Shown here one piece after another: positions 31,668-42,530 of a stretch of 64,000 bases of DNA. The position numbers were made by a program, and so were the translations under genes. Under the pieces are notes generated by a model. That model ran no database searches. It was not told the DNA's origin and worked only from the letters and a program-made list of their open reading frames with translations. Position 1 is the first letter of the stretch; each line of letters starts with the position of its first letter. The DNA comes from Liolophura sinensis (taxonomy: Eukaryota > Mollusca > Polyplacophora > Chitonida > Chitonidae): the NCBI RefSeq assembly GCF_032854445.1, contig NC_088306.1, positions 30,911,764 to 30,975,763 on the forward strand. Reading direction: 5' to 3'.

Positions 31668-31864
31668 CTGGAGAATACCATGTAAATTAGTGGGTTGAAA
31701 AAGCTGTTGCTAATACCCAATGAATTCAGTCCAAATGATACAGTTTGTGTCCACGGGAATATACCACCAGCGTACTGATAAATGTTAAGGGCTGTATCAA
31801 ACACTACGGTTGGTCCCCAACTCAGAACAAACACAATCAGTGCCACTGCAAGCATCTTTACGAC
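31668..31864 (-). CDS. Rhodopsin-family GPCR exon, TM6 to TM7
   Basis: This 197-bp exon encodes about 65 residues of a class A receptor, most like peptide receptors. It starts VVKMLAVALIV (TM6, after the third cytoplasmic loop) with the WGP motif, then an extracellular loop, then TM7 ending NSFFNPLIYMVFS with the NPxxY motif. The acceptor is a T9 tract and TAG just above 31864. The donor is CAG|GTACGTA at 31668/31667. The 5' edge falls between codons; the 3' edge leaves two bases of an arginine codon. The frame is fully open, so the gene is probably alive. The other exons lie outside or are unrecognised. The ligand cannot be told from this piece. Confidence 0.85.
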
Positions 31865-31929
31865 CTAAAAAAAAAGAGTTTATCAAATCAAGCTGATATT
31901 ACAGTACCACTCATATGTTTTTCCCGAGC

Positions 31930-33170
31930 CTTAAATTTATATAAATTTAATAAATGTCCTAATAAGATTCCTTCGTTCGGTCTTCGCCTACGGGACCATA
32001 ATGTGGAAGCTAGAGGAAAGAGCTGCAGTGTCTTTTCCTGAGTCACCTCTCTGGATTCTTCCACAACCTAAACTGATGTTTGATCTACGTAAATATAATA
32101 AATCCAATACAAATCGTCTTATAATTCAGTCAAGCTTTGATGAAATTAAGGCCAACTATAAGGATTATAAATTTTTATATACTGATGGGTCAAAGGATGG
32201 GAACAGAGTTGCGGCTGCTGCTGTTTTGCAACAGCGAATCTGACATCCTCTTCCCCGATCTTTTCTGCCGATCTGCCGAGGCCAAGGCTATGCTCCTGGC
32301 CTTGTCATGTTTCTTAGGGGATATGTGCCTAGGGGAGAGTGATATGCAGTGACTCTGGCAATAGAGAATAATAAACTTAACAATCCACATTCTTGATATT
32401 TTACCTCTACATACAAAACTAATTAAAAGGGGTAAAGATATTATGTTCTGTTGAAAACCAAGACATAATGGTATCCATGGAAACACAGTCGTAGAAAGGG
32501 ATGCGAAGTCTGCCCTTAATAAACCCATAGCCCAAAATAAACTTTAATGCAGTGATTTTCGTGCAAATATTCTTAAAACTATTCAGGTCTGTAATAAACT
32601 GCAGGAAATTCACCGTCATTGACTATGATTCTTATACACATGGTATGTCTCGAAAAGACCAAGTTATTTTAATGAGGTGCCGTGTTGGACATTCTCGTTT
32701 AACACACAATTATATTCTCGATGGGAGCTATGTTTCCGAGTGTGTTGGATGCGGTGCTCAGTACGGCGTGAAACATATCCTAGTTGACTGGGTAGACTTT
32801 GCCCATGATCGTTCAAAGATTCTTCACAGTCAACACTATATTTGATTTATTTGACAGCATTGCTGGCGGTGCTGTCGTTAAGTATGCAAAGTCTATATAT
32901 TGTCTATATCATAAAGTACTGTTCATTTATATAAATGTATATAAATTATGTATATATACGATGTTTTATATTGTTATAAGTATTTTGTGTTTTCCGAGTT
33001 TTAACTAAACTTTGTTAACTTTTAACTGTTTATAAACAAGTTCGTCTATTTTTCTTTATATTTTTAATGGTCTCATGAAAAACCTATTACTGGCTCATGT
33101 TTTGAACTTGTTCTCGCCACGATATGGGTGGAAAATTGGGTATGTAGTGTCCAACCATAATCATTCATTT
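31930..33170 (+). mobile_element. LINE-6: 5'-truncated copy in a GPCR intron
   Basis: It begins in the RT C-terminal part (KCPNKIPSFGLRLRDH at about 31950). RNase H starts at YTDGSKDG (about 32178), then is broken and shortened. The C-terminal motif ECVGCGAQYGVKHILVD is at about 32738. The 3' UTR and a degraded tail end at about 33170. It is antisense to the receptor gene and starts only about 65 bp upstream of its exon acceptor. Confidence 0.82.
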
Positions 33171-33878
33171 ATTCCACTCCTACGTCATCTCGGTTCCAAA
33201 TCCTGCTTTTCATTACCTTTGCTCCAAGGCATCATGTTTCATGTTCTTGTCGTCTATCGAGTGTGGCTGCATGAGGTGGCTTTAGATTTATTCATCGCCA
33301 ATACGGTGCACATCATTCAGCATTGGATGAACATGTGGAGACAAACTAAACACTATGAGCTTGAGTGATCCCTTATATTATTTACAATAAATTGTTTAAC
33401 TGATTATGGTATATACTTCGTGATATTGATACAAAAGCATTTTTGCAAATGTTTCCTACTTAGCTAACAAGCGTGAAAACAGAACATGAACACGTAGTTA
33501 TGATTTTCAGCTAACCACTACACATTAGGTAAATGCTCTAACAGTATATTTAAAAGTGGACATTGATAATGTGAATTAAACGTTTATCAGTAGCTTGTTC
33601 CATACACGAAGACCCTTTTATTATATGGACAGTGTGGCGACAATGGAAGCTCTCTAGAATGGTCTCTGCAAATAAAACGGATTATTTCTGTTATGAAAGC
33701 AGTGCACATTGGAAACTTGAATGATTAAACTTGAATGATTAAACAAGCCTGGCAATTCTCAGGGATTCTACATCAATTGTGGCAAGCACAGATAATCATT
33801 TACCGAGGCAAGAATATCTATCGCGCCGACCAGAAAATTTATTAATCGAATAGCCCTTTCTTCAAAAGAAACAATAGC
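33171..33878. other. Host intronic or intergenic DNA
   Basis: Nothing is recognised. It is flanked by the LINE-6 tail and a SINE. If the receptor gene extends upstream, this is its intron. Confidence 0.45.
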
Positions 33879-34103
33879 TATCAGACCCAGGAGTCTCTCA
33901 CCAATGCGATCGCTGTGAGTTCAAGTCCAGCTCATGCTGGCTTCCTCTCAAGCCGTACACGGGAAGGTCTGGCATCAACCTCGTCGTGGGTTTCCCCCGG
34001 GTTGTGCCCGGTTTCCACCCACTATAATCCTGGCCGCCGTCGTAAAGTAAAATATTCTTGAGTATAGCGTAAAACACCAGTCGAATACATAAACAAAATC
34101 AAT
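33879..34103 (+). mobile_element. tRNA-derived SINE, copy 4, 5'-truncated
   Basis: The tRNA head is missing: it begins near GACCCAGGAGTCTC, has the B box GTTCAAGTCC at about 33918, the central CCGGGTTGTGCCCGG hairpin and the tail ending ACACCAGTCGAATAC. A 7-bp duplication CAATAGC flanks it (33872-33878, 34104-34110). Confidence 0.8.
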
Positions 34104-34395
34104 CAATAGCCAGTATACGGATGGAATGAATGAATGAATGATTATGGTTTAACGCCACATCGGCAATATTTCAGCCATATCGTGGCGAGATCAAGGTGAA
34201 AAGACCAGACGGTTGAGGTTTTCGATGTGATGGTCAGAACATCACAAATGAAAAATAAATGTTTGGACGCCTTTGAAAACAGATAAGAACAGGCAAAACA
34301 GTTAAAACTCGTAAACCTGCATTTTTTAAAAATATTATATCAAGAAATGTATCTATAACTTTTTATTAATAAAATTTTTATTATGTTAATAAAAA

Positions 34396-36121
34396 TTATA
34401 TCTTATGACAAAGACCAATGGCTTTCAAATAATTTGTGACAACATTGCCAGCGATGTTGTCAAATAAATTATATATAGAGTTGACTGTAGAATCTCTGCC
34501 GAACATGGGCAAAGCCCACACAGTCAAGCACGATATCTTTGATGCCGTATCAGGCATCGAATCCAACACACTCCGGAGCACTGCTCCCATCTAGTATAAA
34601 ATAGTGTGTTAGATGAGAATGCCCGATACGACACCCTGTTAAAACGGCTTGGTCTCTACGAGACACTGTAGCTAAGTATTACAGCCAATGAGATGACGAA
34701 TGGCATGCAGTTTATTATGGATCTGCAAGTCCCATTCACCTGCCAAAGTCGACAAATATATTTAAGAATATTGGGCTTCATGTCAGTATACGGGTTTTTG
34801 TCTTAGATAAGGGTTTATTGAAGGCAGCTTTCGCATCCTTGTCCTGGGGTACACCCATTTCCTGCTTAAAAGAGTCAGAAAGAGTGGACCCTACCCGTAC
34901 CTTAAACTGACGATCAGATAAAAATACAGATATAAATAAAAGTAAGCGACCTTTTAATCCCATATCCGCGAGGAATTTTAAAATATTATATTTCCCTGTT
35001 GTGTCGTAGGTCTTTTCAAGGTCGAAAAATATCGACACCACATTATCAACAAAACCGTCTCGAATAAAAGTTTCAAATCGAACAAGGTGATCCATGGTAG
35101 ATCTACCTTGCCGAAAACCACATTGAATATTGGAGAGTAACTTGGTTTCAAGAACCCAAACAAGTCTATCGTTAATCACCCGTTCCATAATTACCAGTTA
35201 TCCAAATATCATTAAGTAGGTCCAAGAAAATCTCAAGTGGCTCAGGTGTTAAATTGTTCAGAAGTTTATAATATACGTTATCAGGACAGCAAGCGGTATC
35301 GTGGGCTATTAATGCGGTTTCAAGTTCCTCGATGTTAAAAGGACGATTATAATCTAAATTTTCTCCTGCTGGGTTTTTAGTATGTTGGAATTCTTCAGTA
35401 TAAATCACAGAAGAAGATTTCTTGGAAATTGTCTCAGCTAGTTTATTAGCTATATCGGGCGGAAAGATATATATATATTATGTCTATCTTTTAAATGCTG
35501 GACTTTTGCTTTATTATTTTAGCGCTTGAGCTTCTAAACCATGCAGACCCTACACATGGGTGTGTTTGACGTAATGCCTGAAACAAAGATCCGCCAACAA
35601 GATCGTCTCTTGGACTTGAGTAATCGACGAGCCTTAGCTCTAAAATTACGAACCTGGTTTAAATCATTATCAGTAGGACAATGATTAAATCTGCGTTTAT
35701 CTTTTTTACGGTCCTTTATGGCTTTACGACAGTCATTGTCGCACCAGGGTTTACTTTTGGATTTGGGATTTGTCGAGGTCTTAGGTATAGTTCTATCGGC
35801 AGATCGTAATACAAGCTCGTTAAATTTTAACATAGGATCATATGCTGCATTGAGAGCCTCTGGAGTGATGTCAGCCTCACAGAACATCTCAAATGCGATC
35901 CAACCTGCTTTATCGAATTTCCACCTAGCTACACGCTCTGATGAATTAGAAATGATATTTTTCAGGATTATAGGAAAGTCGTCACTACCACACAGATCGT
36001 CATGCACCTTCAAAGAAAAATCAAGGAGAGGTGATGGATCGGTGATAGTAAGATCCATAGCAGAATAAGTGCCATTACAGGAATTACGAGCAGGCCGAGC
36101 AGCAGGCTGTAAAGGTATCAA
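34396..36121 (-). pseudogene. LINE-7 ORF2 remnants
   Basis: The endonuclease C-terminus and linker are open at 35534-36121 (SAMDLTITDP, GSDDFPII, KTSTNPKSKSKPW, RAKARRLLKSKRR). The RT start is at 35172-35408 (DTACCPDNVYYKLL). The RT core is at 34778-35188 (CGFRQGRSTMDHL, FDLEKTYDTTGK, MGVPQ). It then jumps to the region just after RNase H. The C-terminal zinc region is at 34396-34620. No intact RT. Confidence 0.8.
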
Positions 36122-36150
36122 ACTAAGTTTGTCGTTTCAAATGGGCCAAG

Positions 36151-37032
36151 TCACTTAAGTCTGAGTAGCAACAGATGCCACTCTCTTGACAACATTGGCA
36201 AGCGAAGACTGCAGTAAAGTATTAGAAAGGGAGGCCAACTTGCGGGCCTCCCGATAAAAGAAATTGTTTTTTTTGTTGTTTTAAACTTTATTATTTGTCT
36301 TTCCTTAAGGAAAAGCGGACAGCCCTTAGAAGATCCCGTGTGATCTCCACCGCAGATGCAACACTTAAATGTGTTGCTGCGGTCGAAACCATCTTGACCT
36401 TCGCTGGCGCATCTTAAACAAACAAGTTTTTTTTTGCACTGGAACTTGCCGTGAACAAATTTTTGGCAAGTGAAATCCACATTAACCCTATACAGGCCAA
36501 TGTAGATATACGATGACAGAGCGGTACTATTAAAGGTCAAAAAGTATTATTTAATTTGATGTTGCCAACCTTTTTGTTGTCCAACGCTTAACTCTGGCAA
36601 CACCCTGCGGTTTCAATTCTGAACACATTTCTTCTCAAATAAGTCAATGATATCTCCATGCCTATCACGTATTATTCCCTGACAGCTGTTCAGGGAATTG
36701 TGAAGGGATGTATAAACAAATATATCAGAGATTTTCTTCAGGGATAATAAATTTTTTGATTGTTGTTTCAGGAAACATTCGACGAGAATGTCCCCGGATC
36801 GTAGTTTTTTAACAGTTTTTAAAGTGCCTGCTGCGCCTTCTAAAGCCCTTTCTTGCAGAAAAGGATGGATTTTGGAAGGCCGACTTTTGTTCACTCCTAG
36901 TGGAGAGCACGATAACAGCGGGCCAAATGTTCTGTCAATTATCAAGCGGATCGGATAAAACTTCCAACTTCCTCTATTTATCAGCACCTGAAATGGACTG
37001 AGAGGAAGTTCGGATAGATATGTTTGAAACAT
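36151..37032 (-). pseudogene. LINE-7 ORF1, broken
   Basis: This belongs to the LINE-5-like ORF1 subfamily. The N-terminal core (LKTVKKLRSGDILVECF, CQGIIRDRHGDI) lies at 36613-37032. The zinc-knuckle part lies at 36151-36540: the first knuckle is eroded (CQKFVHGKFQC), the second CLRCASEGQDGFD has lost its last cysteine, and the third CCICGGDHTGSSKGC is present. It ends in the deletion at about 36150. Confidence 0.75.
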
Positions 37033-37591
37033 TAGGAAAAGGGTCTATGGAAGTCATAACACATTCACCCCATATGATCCCCACCCATCACTGAGTGCCA
37101 ACGAGGGCGATGCCTGAACCTGGGAATCCCCAGCAAGAAAGACACCAAGGACCCCATATGAGGTATACTCGAACAGATTCATTTATACCAAAGGTCAAAT
37201 GCAATCTACTCGATTGACCCAAGAGCCACCGCCCCAAAGCGTAGTCCCGCAAACGATAATGCAGAAATTACATTTGTTCTTTGAATAATGTGCTATTATA
37301 GAGGAAATTGGGACCACGCAGAGGCAAGACATGACCGGGCGTGTTGGGCGTGAGGATCTCCCAAGACCAACATGCCCTTATCCCCCATGATCCCGTCCTA
37401 GGAAACAACGGGTCGCAACCTATGGCAAACAGGTCGCTTCCCGGTTTCCTCTCACACAACCGAGAAGATGTGAGCGGATTATATTCAACGGGCTCACACA
37501 GGAGATCTCTAGGTTAGTCGTCTTTTACGACAAGCTTGACTAAAGGGCTGAGGTCCTATTGTTATCACCCCGGAAACCCCACGGGGGATCA

Positions 37592-38187
37592 AACGAGTAA
37601 ATGAATGAATAAATGAATGATTAAGGTTTAACTACATCGGGAATATTTCAGCCGTATCGTGGCGGGAAAAAAGTGAAAACACAAGACGCTTAAGGTTTTT
37701 GATATGATAGTGTGAACATAAAGTCACGCAAAAAGTACAGACATGTTTAAAACCATATAAAAAAAATAAGAGTTAAAATTCGAAATCCAGCATACTTTCA
37801 AAATATTTTATCTAGAAATCTATACGTAACTGTTTATGTATATGTAACTGTTTATCTATAAATATTTACGACAATTAAAATTTATATTTTATGATAAAGG
37901 CCAGTGACCTTCAAATATTTTATGACAACATCTCCAGCGATGCTGTCAAATAAATCATATATATGGAGTTGACTGTGTAAATTTTTTTCCGAACATGGAC
38001 AAGTGTACATAGTCAACCAGGATATGTTTGATACCATATTGGGCATCACATCACCTGGTTAAAACTACTTTGTCTTTACGAGACATTCCACAAATATAAG
38101 AATTGTAGCCAATGTCAGGATGAATGGCATGCAGTTTATTATGGACCTGAGGTCCCACTCTCCCTGCCAAAGGCGACGAATATATTT
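37592..38187 (-). mobile_element. LINE-8: 3' end of a truncated copy
   Basis: It has an (ATTC)n-type tail at 37592-37616, a degraded hairpin, the 3' UTR, and the ORF2 C-terminal region to the RNase H end at about 38187. Its tail directly abuts the 5' end of LINE-7. A SINE interrupts its inner end. Confidence 0.78.
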
Positions 38188-38307
38188 ATTTATTTATTTA
38201 TTTGATTGGTGTTTTACGCCGCACTCAAGAATATTTCACTTATACGACGGCGGCCAGCATTATGGTGGGAGGGAACCGGGCAGAACCCGGGAGAAACCCA
38301 CGAACAT
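38188..38307 (-). mobile_element. tRNA-derived SINE, copy 5, 5'-truncated
   Basis: The minus-strand tail has (AAAT)n, ACACCAATC, the tail hairpin (GCGGCG arm at about 38219 with a G-T wobble to CGCCGT at about 38253) and the central hairpin CCGGGCAGAACCCGG. The copy stops at about 38307, where LINE-9 starts. Confidence 0.8.
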
Positions 38308-39120
38308 CCCTTTCATCATCTATATTTATTGGGCCGTATAGTGTAAGGGTGGAGATATTTATACCTAACTCCACCCGGTGTTTTTCTTGCCAGAGCTTTG
38401 TTCATGGCAGGAGTTTATGCTGCAATACACTGGTCTGGTTTAGATGTGCAGAAGCAGGTCACGAGCGTTTCGACTGCACAAAAACAGTAAAATGTAAGAA
38501 TTCTAGTGGAGCCGACATGGCCTCTTCAATTGACTGCTCTCTCTTTAAAAAAGAATAAGAAATCATAACCATAAAATGTAAAAATAATATAGCATATCAG
38601 GAAGCGAAGCGTGTGGTCTCTGCCACGCATAGCCTTACTACATCTGCATATGCAAATGTTGTAAGGAAAACCACTGTTTCTGTGGGGGTAAACAACTTTT
38701 ACTTGGCCCACTAACAAAGAACAGTCACAGCAACCGGTGATGAAACCCGATATAAACCGATTTAAAACTTTCCTGAAAAAACAGAATTCTCCTGCAGTAT
38801 TCGAACACACGTCCTTATGAATAAAAATCCAATAAACCAGAAGAACCTTCACAGAAAGCAACGGGTGACATAAATCAGAAAAAAAATCAGAAAAAGTATA
38901 AACCTAGTGCCCCTTGGAGCGTCCCTCTAAGGCCACTAGGGACCCAATCCAAACTTATAATAAGTTTGGATCGTTGGAGGACGTTGATCCTTCAACTTCA
39001 TGTGCAGACCTGATGGATATATCATCTGCACCTGGGAGATCTCCTAGTAGATCCCCCAAAAAGGGTTGTCCTCGGTCCAGACATAAATCCCCAATACGCC
39101 TTCCTCAATGTCTGCCTTAG
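38308..39120 (+). pseudogene. LINE-9 ORF1, C-terminal part
   Basis: It belongs to the LINE-1 type of ORF1. The zinc knuckles are CFSCQSFVHGRSLC, then FRCAEAGHERFDC (first cysteine lost to W), then CKNSSGADMASSIDC (degraded). A frameshifted middle follows, then an open C-terminal part at 38914-39120. The usual TAATG overlap has been lost by a small deletion. ORF1 now reads a few codons into ORF2 and stops at 39118-39120. Confidence 0.75.
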
Positions 39121-39763
39121 ACAAAATTATACTATGGAATTGTCGAGGTCTTAAGGTAAATTTTATTGAAATAACACAGCTACTTCAATCTTTAAATCCG
39201 GTAGCCCTGTGTCTTCAGGAAACTCACTTCAAGACGTCTGACAAAGATAAAATGACTCTTAAAAATTATTCATGATATAGTACTTATTCAAATGAAAAAG
39301 AGCAAGCTGCAGGCGGTTCTTCTATCTTCATCAATAACAATGTTATTTACAGCCCTGTTCCTCTCGATACAGAGCCTCAGGCTGTGGCCGTCCGTGTTTC
39401 ATTGTCTGAAACAATCATATTGTGCTCAGCATATTCCTTCTAACATTTCTTTGTCAGCCCTGCAGTTACATAGTTTAAAAGAATAATTGCCAAAACCTTT
39501 TAAAATAATGGGAGATTTTAATTCCCATAAACCTCTATGGGGCAGTAATAGCATTAATAATCAGGGCAAGATAGTAGAAGACTTCTTGTCGAAGGAGGAA
39601 CTGTGTTATTTTATTCATGGTTCTAGTACGTATTTACATCCGGGTAATGGCACTTATTCTGCTATCAGTCTCACTATCACAGATTCATCACATCTCCTTG
39701 ATTTTTATTGGAAGGTGCATGACGATCTTTGTGGTAGTGACCCTTTTGCTATAATCATAGAGC
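39108..39763 (+). pseudogene. LINE-9 ORF2, endonuclease part before PLE-C
   Basis: The ATG at 39108-39110 is followed by the WNCRGLK block and LCLQETH, with a stop and frameshift near 39270. The open part at 39487-39763 carries MGDFNSHKPLWGS and ends at GSDPFAIII, the last endonuclease motif, where PLE-C is inserted. Confidence 0.78.
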
Positions 39764-41347
39764 ATATCACTGCGCGACTCAGATACTTGTTTAATTACTA
39801 TTTGACATGGAACTCATTCACGGACTACGAATTTGAACTTTGATATGGAATTCATGCCTGGAATATTCACTGTCTGCCCGGCATCATTGAAAACTGATGA
39901 CCGCTTATCTCTTGTGTGTTACCGGCTTTTTTTCATATTTGTATAATTTCTTACATAGCTTTGTCTTTGGGAGCTAGTGTTAAACGTTGTTTTGGAAATG
40001 GATCTTGCGATTATCGACTTGTAACGCCTTTTACGGACTACGAGTGGTATATGAATATTGGACTTGACGCTTATATTTATAACCTGTGCTTACCCCGATT
40101 CTGCTTGTGGTTTTTGAACCCGAGGCGACCCCTGCACAATTATACCAATAACTATGAACTACAACAATATATATAGGACTAAGGCTGGGAATAGTGGTGC
40201 ATGTTCCCAGGGCGAGTCAATAAATAATTCGTTTGCACTAAGACCCATTTCCATCCAAATACCGGATATATTTGAGAACATTAAACATGGTATTTCTACC
40301 AAACCGTGTTCTATCCAACTGAACGATTGTTTGACACTAAATTTCCAGAGCAAACATTTAACTATTTCCAATGTGGACATACCAATTGTCTTACATATCC
40401 ATCATTTAATACATCCGCCACATCCTCACTGACTGGTAAATGTTATTCTATTAGTTCCTACAGTAATCTAAGATGCATTGCGTCCAACTGTATGTACTTG
40501 GTAACATGCAAGAAGTGTGGTCAGCAGTATGTTGAGAACACCACCCAGAAACTACATCTACGGGTGAACGGGCACCGTAAGTCCGTGCGCAAGAAACAAT
40601 TGCTAATAGGCAAGTATTTCTCTGCCTCCCACCATGACTGGGGCCATTTCAGCATTCAAAAAAATAGAATCGGTTTATCCATCAACAAATGAGACAGATG
40701 TCGAATTTGAACGTACAATCCGTAATCGTGAGCTTTTCTGGATGCTAGACATTAGTTCAGTCTTCCCATATGGGTTGAATGATAACGTTATGGGAATCGG
40801 TAATGTAACATCTAGCCAACCACATGACTCTCATCATAAGAAATTTATTCAAATACCATAAACGTAAACCTCGCAGTCATGGTAAGAGGAAGGTCAACAG
40901 AAACATGATTCACAAACACGTTACAGTTAGCTATTTAGTAGGATTGTCGTATGACATCAATAGCACGTATGCTCTACGCACAGTATTATATGCACTGCCA
41001 TTGAACTTGCTAAAACAGGTCTGTTTTCATATAAATACGACTATATCCAGAAATTACTTAAAAGTAATATCTTTAAAGCTCGATCCTTTCCCGACTACAA
41101 ATTTGAACTTTGATATGGGGTTCAAGCCTGGAATATTCACTGTCTGCCCGGCATTATTGAAAACTGATGACCGCTTCTCTCTTATGTGTGTTACCGGCTT
41201 TATTTCCTATTTGTATAATTTCTTACTTACCCTTGTCTTTGGGGAGCTAATGTAAAACGTTGCTTTGGAAATGGATCTTGCGATTATCGACTTGTAACAC
41301 ATTTTACGGACTACGAATGGTATATGAATGTCGGACTAGACGCTTAT
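39764..41347 (+). mobile_element. PLE-C: internally deleted Penelope-like element
   Basis: The order is partial pLTR (39764-40075), leader, N-terminal region and GIY-YIG ORF (40154 to about 41020), a short piece of RT (SYKYDYIQKLLKSNIFKARS, about 41030-41090) and a second pLTR part ending at the terminus GACGCTTATA (41338-41347). The insertion point in LINE-9 is clean. The jump from the post-nuclease region to mid-RT at about 41020 matches PLE-D exactly, so it was present before insertion. Confidence 0.78.
40154..41020 (+). pseudogene. PLE-C GIY-YIG endonuclease region
   Basis: Three overlapping frames cover one domain: 40154-40432 (N-terminal region), 40306-40692 (CGHTNCLTYP, then MYLVTCKKCGQQYVENT) and 40634-40861 (YPSTNETDVEFER, RELFWMLD, FPYGLNDNV). 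A tail region follows at 40824-41000. Against PLE-D the YIG glycine-lysine pair reads YVEN instead of YVGK, which should damage the active site. Two frameshifts. Confidence 0.75.
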
Positions 41348-41576
41348 ATTCTAATTCATTAGAACTTGTAGCTAGGTGGGAATTCGATAAGCAGATTGGA
41401 TCGCATTCGAGATGTTCTGTTAGGCTGATATGACTCCAGAGATGCAGCAAATGACCCTATACTAAAATTTAACGAGCTTGTTTTACGAGCTGCTGATAGA
41501 ACTATCCCTAAAACCGTGACAAATCCAAAATCCAAAGGTATACCCTGGTATAATCAGAACTGTCGCAAAGCCGTAA

Positions 41577-42201
41577 GATTTCCCTGAACGTGGACAAGAT
41601 TTGTACGACCAGTATACGATATTGCTGCCCACATCATCACACTCCCTCCACCAAATCTGTCCACTTGGCGTACGCAGTTAGGGGCATAACGTTCGTGAGC
41701 ACGTCTGTAAACCCGGTTTCTACCATCACGTCTCTGCAATAGGAATCTGGACTCATCACTGAACCAAATGCGTCGCCAGTTGCGTAGATTCTATGCAGTC
41801 ACGTTGTTACACCATCGGAGGCGATTGGCGCGATGGTGAGGACGCAGCACGATCCCAACATAGAGCCTCCTGGCTCTCAGTCCATGTTCCCTTAGCCTGT
41901 TCCGCACTGTCTGACCTGATGTCCTCCTCAGTCCCGGTATGCTGGCTGCTGTGCTTTCAGCTATAACACAACGGTCACGCAAATGGAGGACCCTTATGTA
42001 GTGATCTTGGGCTGCTGTAATGACACGTGGTCGACCTGAACGCCGATGGTCATTTGTTGTCCCAGTATTGTTGTAGCGGGCAGCAAGCCGTGAAATCGTG
42101 CTCTGGCTGACGTGTAGACGCCTAGAAATGGACGATTGGGACTCTCCAGCTTGAAGTCTTCCAATGGCAATATTTCTTGTGACAGTGTCAAGACGTGGCA
42201 T
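41577..42201 (-). pseudogene. Tc1-like transposase, truncated
   Basis: It starts MPRLDTVTRNIAIGRLQAGE at ATG 42201-42199. The N-terminal paired-like DNA-binding region has two helix-turn-helix units (SQSSISRRLHVSQSTISRL, then a GRPRV linker and SGQTVRNRLREHGLRARR). A stop after NNVTA (about 41791) breaks the frame. The catalytic part resumes with the run FSDESRF, which carries the first catalytic aspartate, then GGGSVMMWAAIS. The second aspartate and the glutamate of the DD34E triad lie beyond the truncation, so it is inactive. Confidence 0.88.
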
Positions 42202-42529
42202 GTTGAATCAGCTTGAAAACACCACTTGAAAGACGCCGATTTCCGGCCCGAAGTTGCGGTTTTATAGTCACACACTGCATGCTTTCCATGCGTAAGTTCG
42301 GCGTGTAAGACTGCACGTGATGCAGTGTGGTGCTGTATTTTTTACTTCTTCCAAAAACGTCCTCCAAACTCAACATTTTCAACCAAGAAATGTTTTGAGG
42401 AATAAAATGTGTGCTAACTGTGACTATTAACAATATTAAAACACATTTTGCTCATGAAATGAAGACAAAATGTATTTATTTCATTTTAAAATAAAACAAA
42501 ACACCTATGCGTTTCTTTTTTTGGATAGT
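41577..42529 (-). mobile_element. Tc1-like DNA transposon, truncated at its 3' end
   Basis: The 5' terminus on the minus strand starts CTATCCAAAAAAAG at about 42528, next to TA, as expected for Tc1/mariner. A leader and transposase gene follow. The other end is lost: the copy stops at about 41577 inside the gene, directly against LINE-9. No second inverted repeat is present. Confidence 0.82.
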
Positions 42530-42530
42530 A

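Larger units (their letters stand above)
34124..37585 (-). mobile_element. LINE-7: full-length-ended copy with several internal deletions
   Basis: The 3' tail and perfect hairpin (34153-34158 with 34182-34187) and the 5' terminus (ACGGGGGATC at about 37582) are both present. Reading from the 5' end: 5' UTR 37033-37585, ORF1 about 36150-37032, ORF2 34396-36121, 3' UTR. Deletions lie at about 36125-36150 (ORF1 end to mid-endonuclease), 35190, and 34840 (RT to the C-terminal region, removing the RT end and all of RNase H). Confidence 0.82.

Noticed and set aside
33075-33368. 97-residue plus-strand frame, considered as a receptor exon
   Set aside because: It starts inside the LINE-6 tail, and no splice-bounded transmembrane pattern fits on either strand.
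34124-34140. CRISPR-like or satellite repeat from GAATGAATGAATG runs
   Set aside because: They are the (ATTC)n tails of LINE copies: short, and always next to the LINE 3' motif.
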